Of a stretch of DNA of 64,000 bases, positions 58,131 to 64,000 are shown one piece after another. This stretch comes from Glandiceps talaboti (Eukaryota; Hemichordata; Enteropneusta; Spengelidae), in the NCBI RefSeq assembly GCF_964340395.1, contig NC_135562.1, forward strand, positions 23,592,173 to 23,656,172, read 5' to 3'. The notes under the pieces are model-generated. The model did no database searches and was not told the origin of the DNA. It worked only from the letters and a program-made list of their open reading frames with translations. Position numbers and translations under genes: made by a program. Position 1 is the first letter of the stretch; every line of letters starts with the position of its first letter.

Positions 58131-58464
58131 ATTCTATTCAGACACGGATCATATTGTGTCGTATTCCTAAAGAACCTTCTGAAATATTAATTTATTACTA
58201 ATTATGTACACATGCATGTATAACCCATAATATGCGATTTAATAATCAGCTTGCATGATGCACATTCTCTGTTCTATACACATGATACAGAATGCGCATT
58301 ACTCACTGAGGATACATAATCACGATAAACAACCGAACAACTTAGATGCGAATCATGCATGTGAAGTGAATTTTTACTATCAACTGATAGTCCTAACCTT
58401 ATCCGTGAACTGAACTGAACATTCTTTACTGAGGCTATAAACCATGTATTCATTAGTGACATTC
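58131..58464. other. Intronic spacer before the 43-bp satellite
   Basis: AT-rich; nothing recognised. Confidence 0.4.
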
Positions 58465-61400
58465 ATTCATGCTGTAATGCGAGTTATGCCAATGGATATT
58501 GTAATACATCCATGCTGTAATGTGCGTTATGCCAATGGATATTGTAATACATCCATGCTGTAATGTGAGTTATGCCAATGGATATTGTAATACATCCATG
58601 CTGTAATGTGAGTTATGTCAATGGATATTGTAATACATCCATGCTGTAATGTGCGTTATGCCAATGGATATTGTAATACATCCATGCTGTAATGTGAGTT
58701 ATGCCAATGGATATTGTAATACATCCATGCTGTAATGTGCGTTATGCCAATGGATATTGTAATACATCCATGCTGTAATGTGAGTTATGTCAATGGATAT
58801 TGTAATACATCCATGCTGTAATGTGCGTTATGCCAATGGATATTGTAATACATCCATGCTGTAATGTGAGTTATGTCAATGGATATTGTAATACATCCAT
58901 GCTGTAATGTGCGTTATGCCAATGGATATTGTAATACATCCATGCTGTAATGTGAGATATGACAATAGATATTGTAATACATCCATGCTGTAATGCGAGT
59001 TAATTATGCCAATGGATATTGTAATACATCCATGCTGTAATGCGAGTTATGCCAATGGATATTGTAATACATCCATGCTGTAATGTTAGTTATGCCAATG
59101 GATATTGTAATACATCCATGCTGTAATGCGAGTTATGTCAATGGATATTGTAATACATCCATGCTGTAATGTGAGTTATGTCAATGGATATTGTAATACA
59201 TCCATGCTGTAATGCGAGTTATGCCAATGGATATTATAATACATCCATGCTGTAATGTGAGTTATGTCAATGGATATTGTAATACATCCATGCTGTAATG
59301 CGAGTTATGTCATTTGATATTGTAATACATCCATGCTGTAATGCGAGTTATGCCAATGGATATTGTAATACATCCATGCTGTAATGCGAGTTATGCCAAT
59401 GGATATTGTAATACATCCATGCTGTAATGTGCGTTATGCCAATGGATATTGTAATACATCCATGCTGTAATGCGAGTTATGTCAATGGATATTGTAATAC
59501 ATCCATGCTGTAATGTTAGTTATGCCAATGGATATTGTAATACATCCATGCTGTAATGTGCGTTATGCCAATGGATATTGTAATACATCCATGCTGTAAT
59601 GCGAGTTATGTCAATGGATATTGTAATACATCCATGCTGTAATGCGAGTTATGCCAATGGATATTGTAATACATCCATGCTGTAATGCGAGTTATGTCAA
59701 TGGATATTGTAATACATCCATGCTGTAATGTTAGTTATGCCAATGGATATTGTAATACATCCATGCTGTAATGTGAGTTATGTCAATGGATATTGTAATA
59801 CATCCATGCTGTAATGCGAGTTATGTCAATGGATATTGTAATACATCCATGCTGTAATGTTAGTTATGCCAATGGATATTGTAATACATCCATGCTGTAA
59901 TGCGAGTTATGTCAATGGATATTGTAATACATCCATGCTGTAATGTTAGTTATGCCAATGGATATTGTAATACATCCATGCTGTAATGTGAGTTATGTCA
60001 ATGGATATTGTAATACATCCATGCTGTAATGCGAGTTATGTCAATGGATATTGTAATACATCCATGCTGTAATGCGAGTTATGTCAATGGATATTGTAAT
60101 ACATCCATGCTGTAATGCGAGTTATGTCAATGGATATTGTAATACATCCATGCTGTAATGCGAGTTATGTCAATGGATATTGTAATACATCCATGCTGTA
60201 ATGCGAGTTATGCCAAGGGATATCGTAATACATCCATGCTGTAATGTTAGTTATGCCAATGGATTTTGTAATACATCCATGCTGTAATGCGAGTTATGTC
60301 AATGGATATTGTAATACATCCATGCTGTAATGCGAGTTATGCAAATGGATATTGTAATACATCCATGCTGTAATGCGAGTTATGTCTGTCAATGGATATT
60401 GTAATACATCCATGCTGTAATGCGAGTTATGCCAATGGATATTGTAATACATCCATGCTGTAATGTGAGTTATGTCAATGGATATTGTAATACATCCATG
60501 CTGTAATGCGAGTTATGCCAATGGATATTGTAATACATTCATGCTGTAATGCGAGTTATGCCAATGGATATTGTAATACATCCATGCTGTAATGTTAGTT
60601 ATGCCAATGGATATTGTAATACATCCATGCTGTAATGCGAGTTATGCCAATGGATATTGTAATACATTCATGCTGTAATGCGAGTTATGCCAATGGATAT
60701 TATAATACATCCATGCTGTAATGTTAGTTATGCCAATGGATATTGTAATACATCCATGCTGTAATGCGAGTTATGCCAATGGATATTGTAATACATGCAT
60801 GCTGTAATGCGAGTTATGCCAATGGATATTGTAATACATCCATGCTGTAAGTGTAATGCGAGTTATGCCAATGGATATTGTAATACATCCATGCTGTAAT
60901 GCGAGTTATGCCAATGGATATTGTAATACATCCATGCTGTAATGCGAGTTATGCCAATGGATATTGTAATACATCCATGCTGTAATGCGAGTTATGCCAA
61001 TGGATATTGTAATACATCCATGCTGTAATGCGAGTTGTCAATGGATATTGTAATACATCCATGCTGTAATGTGAGTTATGTCAATGGATATTGTAATACA
61101 TCCATGCTGTAATGCGAGTTATGTCAATGGATATTGTAATACATCCATGCTGTAATGCGAGTTATGTCAATGGATATTGTAATACATCCATGCTGTAATG
61201 TGAGTTATGTCAATGGATATTGTAATACATCCATGCTGTAATGCGAGTTATGTCAATGGATATTGTAATACATCCATGCTGTAATGTTAGTTATGCCAAT
61301 GGATATTGTAATACATCCATGCTGTAATGTTAGTTATGCCAATGGATATTGTAATACATCCATGCTGTAATGTGAGATATGTCAATGGATATTGTAATAC

Positions 61401-64000
61401 ATCCATGCTGTAATGTGAGTTATGTCAATGGATATTGTAATACATCCATGCTGTAATGTGAGATATGTCAATGGATATCGTAATACATCCATGCTGTAAT
61501 GTGAGTTATGTCAATGGATATTGTAATACATCCATGCTGTAATGTTAGTTATGCCAATGGATATTGTAATACATCCATGCTGTAATGTGAGATATGTCAA
61601 TGGATATCGTAATACATCCATGCTGTAATGTTAGTTATGCCAATGGATATTGTAATACATCCATGCTGTAATGTGAGTTATGTCAATGGATATTGTAATA
61701 CATCCATGCTGTAATGTTAGTTATGCCAATGGATATTGTAATACATCCATGCTGTAATGCGAGTTATGCCAATGGATATTGTAATACATCCATGCTGTAA
61801 TGTGCGTTATGCCAATGGATATTGTAATACATCCATGCTGTAATGTGAGTTATGCCAATGGATATCGTAATACATCCATGCTGTAATGTGAGTTATGTCA
61901 ATGGATATTGTAATACATCCATGCTGTAATGTTATGCCAATGGATATTGTAATACATCCATGCTGTAATGCGAGTTATGCCAATGGATATTGTAATACAT
62001 CCATGCTGCAATGCGAGTTATGCCAAGGGATATCGTAATACATCCATGCTGTAATGTTAGTTATGCCAATGGATATTGTAATACATCCATGCTGTAATGT
62101 GAGATATGTCAATGGATATTGTAATACATCCATGCTGTAATGCGAGTTATGACAATAGATATTGTAATACATCCATGCTGTAATGTTAGTTATGCCAATG
62201 GATATTGTAATACATCCATGCTGTAATGTGCGTTATGCCAATGGATATTGTAATACATCCATGCTGTAATGTGAGATATGTCAATGGATATTGTAATACA
62301 TCCATGCTGTAATGTGAGTTATGTCAATGGATATTGTAATACATCCATGCTGTAATGTGAGATATGTCAATGGATATCGTAATACATCCATGCTGTAATG
62401 TGAGTTATGTCAATGGATATTGTAATACATCCATGCTGTAATGTTAGTTATGTCAATGGATATTGTAATACATCCATGCTGTAATGTTAGTTATGCCAAT
62501 GGATATTGTAATACATCCATGCTGTAATGTTAGTTATGCCAATATATATTGTAATACATCCATGCTGTAATGTGAGATATGTCAATGGATATCGTAATAC
62601 ATCCATGCTGTAATGTTAGTTATGCCAATGGATATTGTAATACATCCATGCTGTAATGTGAGTTATGTCAATGGATATTGTAATACATCCATGCTGTAAT
62701 GTTAGTTATGCCAATGGATATTGTAATACATCCATGCTGTAATGTGAGATATGTCAATGGATATTGTAATACATCCATGCTGTAATGCGAGTTATGTCAA
62801 TGGATATTGTAATACATCCATGCTGTAATGTTAGTTATGCCAATGGATATTGTAATACATCCATGCTGTAATGTTAGTTATGCCAATGGATATTGTAATA
62901 CATCCATGCTGTAATGTGAGATATGTCAATGGATATTGTAATACATCCATGCTGTAATGTGAGTTATGTCAATGGATATTGTAATACATCCATGCTGTAA
63001 TGTGAGATATGTCAATGGATATCGTAATACATCCATGCTGTAATGTGAGTTATGTCAATGGATATTGTAATACATCCATGCTGTAATGTTAGTTATGCCA
63101 ATGGATATTGTAATACATCCATGCTGTAATGTGAGATATGTCAATGGATATCGTAATACATCCATGCTGTAATGTTAGTTATGCCAATGGATATTGTAAT
63201 ACATCCATGCTGTAATGTGAGTTATGTCAATGGATATTGTAATACATCCATGCTGTAATGTTAGTTATGCCAATGGATATTGTAATACATCCATGCTGTA
63301 ATGCGAGTTATGCCAATGGATATTGTAATACATCCATGCTGTAATGTGCGTTATGCCAATGGATATTGTAATACATCCATGCTGTAATGTGAGTTATGCC
63401 AATGGATATCGTAATACATCCATGCTGTAATGTGAGTTATGTCAATGGATATTGTAATACATCCATGCTGTAATGTTATGCCAATGGATATTGTAATACA
63501 TCCATGCTGTAATGCGAGTTATGCCAATGGATATTGTAATACATCCATGCTGCAATGCGAGTTATGCCAAGGGATATCGTAATACATCCATGCTGTAATG
63601 TTAGTTATGCCAATGGATATTGTAATACATCCATGCTGTAATGTGAGATATGTCAATGGATATTGTAATACATCCATGCTGTAATGCGAGTTATGACAAT
63701 AGATATTGTAATACATCCATGCTGTAATGTTAGTTATGCCAATGGATATTGTAATACATCCATGCTGTAATGTGCGTTATGCCAATGGATATTGTAATAC
63801 ATCCATGCTGTAATGTGAGATATGTCAATGGATATTGTAATACATCCATGCTGTAATGTGAGTTATGTCAATGGATATTGTAATACATCCATGCTGTAAT
63901 GTGAGATATGTCAATGGATATCGTAATACATCCATGCTGTAATGTGAGTTATGTCAATGGATATTGTAATACATCCATGCTGTAATGTTAGTTATGCCAA
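58465..64000. repeat. 43-bp satellite array running off the window (about 129 copies)
   Basis: The unit reads gttatgccaatggatattgt, aatacatccatgctgtaatg and tga. Variants include gcgag/gtgag/gttag/gtgcg, gccaa/gtcaa and attg/atcg. A few units have indels (8-base insertion near 60385, loss of agtt near 61930 and 63475). A 1,544-bp higher-order repeat starts near 61190: its second copy begins near 62734 and is cut by the window end. No gene. Confidence 0.97.

Overview
The window is eukaryotic nuclear DNA from an animal: AT-rich, split genes with GT-AG introns, many dispersed transposons, and very large tandem repeats. The repeat style, the frequent TACATGTA words and the mix of LINE and DNA-transposon relics suggest a marine invertebrate. 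I cannot fix the species; a hemichordate or similar deuterostome is only a guess.

The backbone is one plus-strand host gene spread over the whole window. Five exons (1737-1933, 18723-18815, 24460-24603, 55351-55477, 57436-57648) join in phase and give about 258 residues that align in order with the N-terminal helical-repeat part of separase (ESPL1), the cohesin-cleaving protease. The start and the catalytic domain lie outside the window. The introns are very large (16.8, 5.6, 30.7 and 2.0 kb) and full of mobile and satellite DNA.

Intron 1 (1934-18722) holds a 6.4-kb TA-flanked element built mostly of AAGAATTCTT-rich tandem arrays (2596-9001), a 1.5-kb inverted-repeat element (9197-10700), a 4-kb 46-bp satellite (11031-15106), two foldback MITEs and old dispersed repeats. 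Intron 2 holds two related 79- and 72-bp minisatellites. Intron 3 (24604-55350) is the richest. It contains (a) a 4.4-kb transposon-like unit (25721-30162) with two intact convergent genes, a 517-aa zinc-cluster protein of unknown function and a 358-aa IS630/Tc1/mariner-type DDE transposase; (b) a 5.6-kb inverted-repeat unit with a 106-bp near-perfect palindrome; (c) a frameshifted KMT5A-like SET-domain exon; (d) four phase-consistent terminal exons of an unrecognised gene (44004-47949); (e) several 5'-truncated LINEs, one flanked by 56-bp target duplications and another splitting a 76-bp tandem array; and (f) a foldback element carrying LINE coding sequence.

In intron 4, 23 exact-length 66-bp repeats end at the separase exon at 57436. 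Each copies its splice acceptor and the first coding bases and then runs into an in-frame stop. The window ends in a 43-bp satellite (58465-64000) with a 36-unit higher-order period. The two-gene transposon and the decoy-acceptor array are the most unusual structures. No prokaryotic features, tRNA or rRNA genes were seen.
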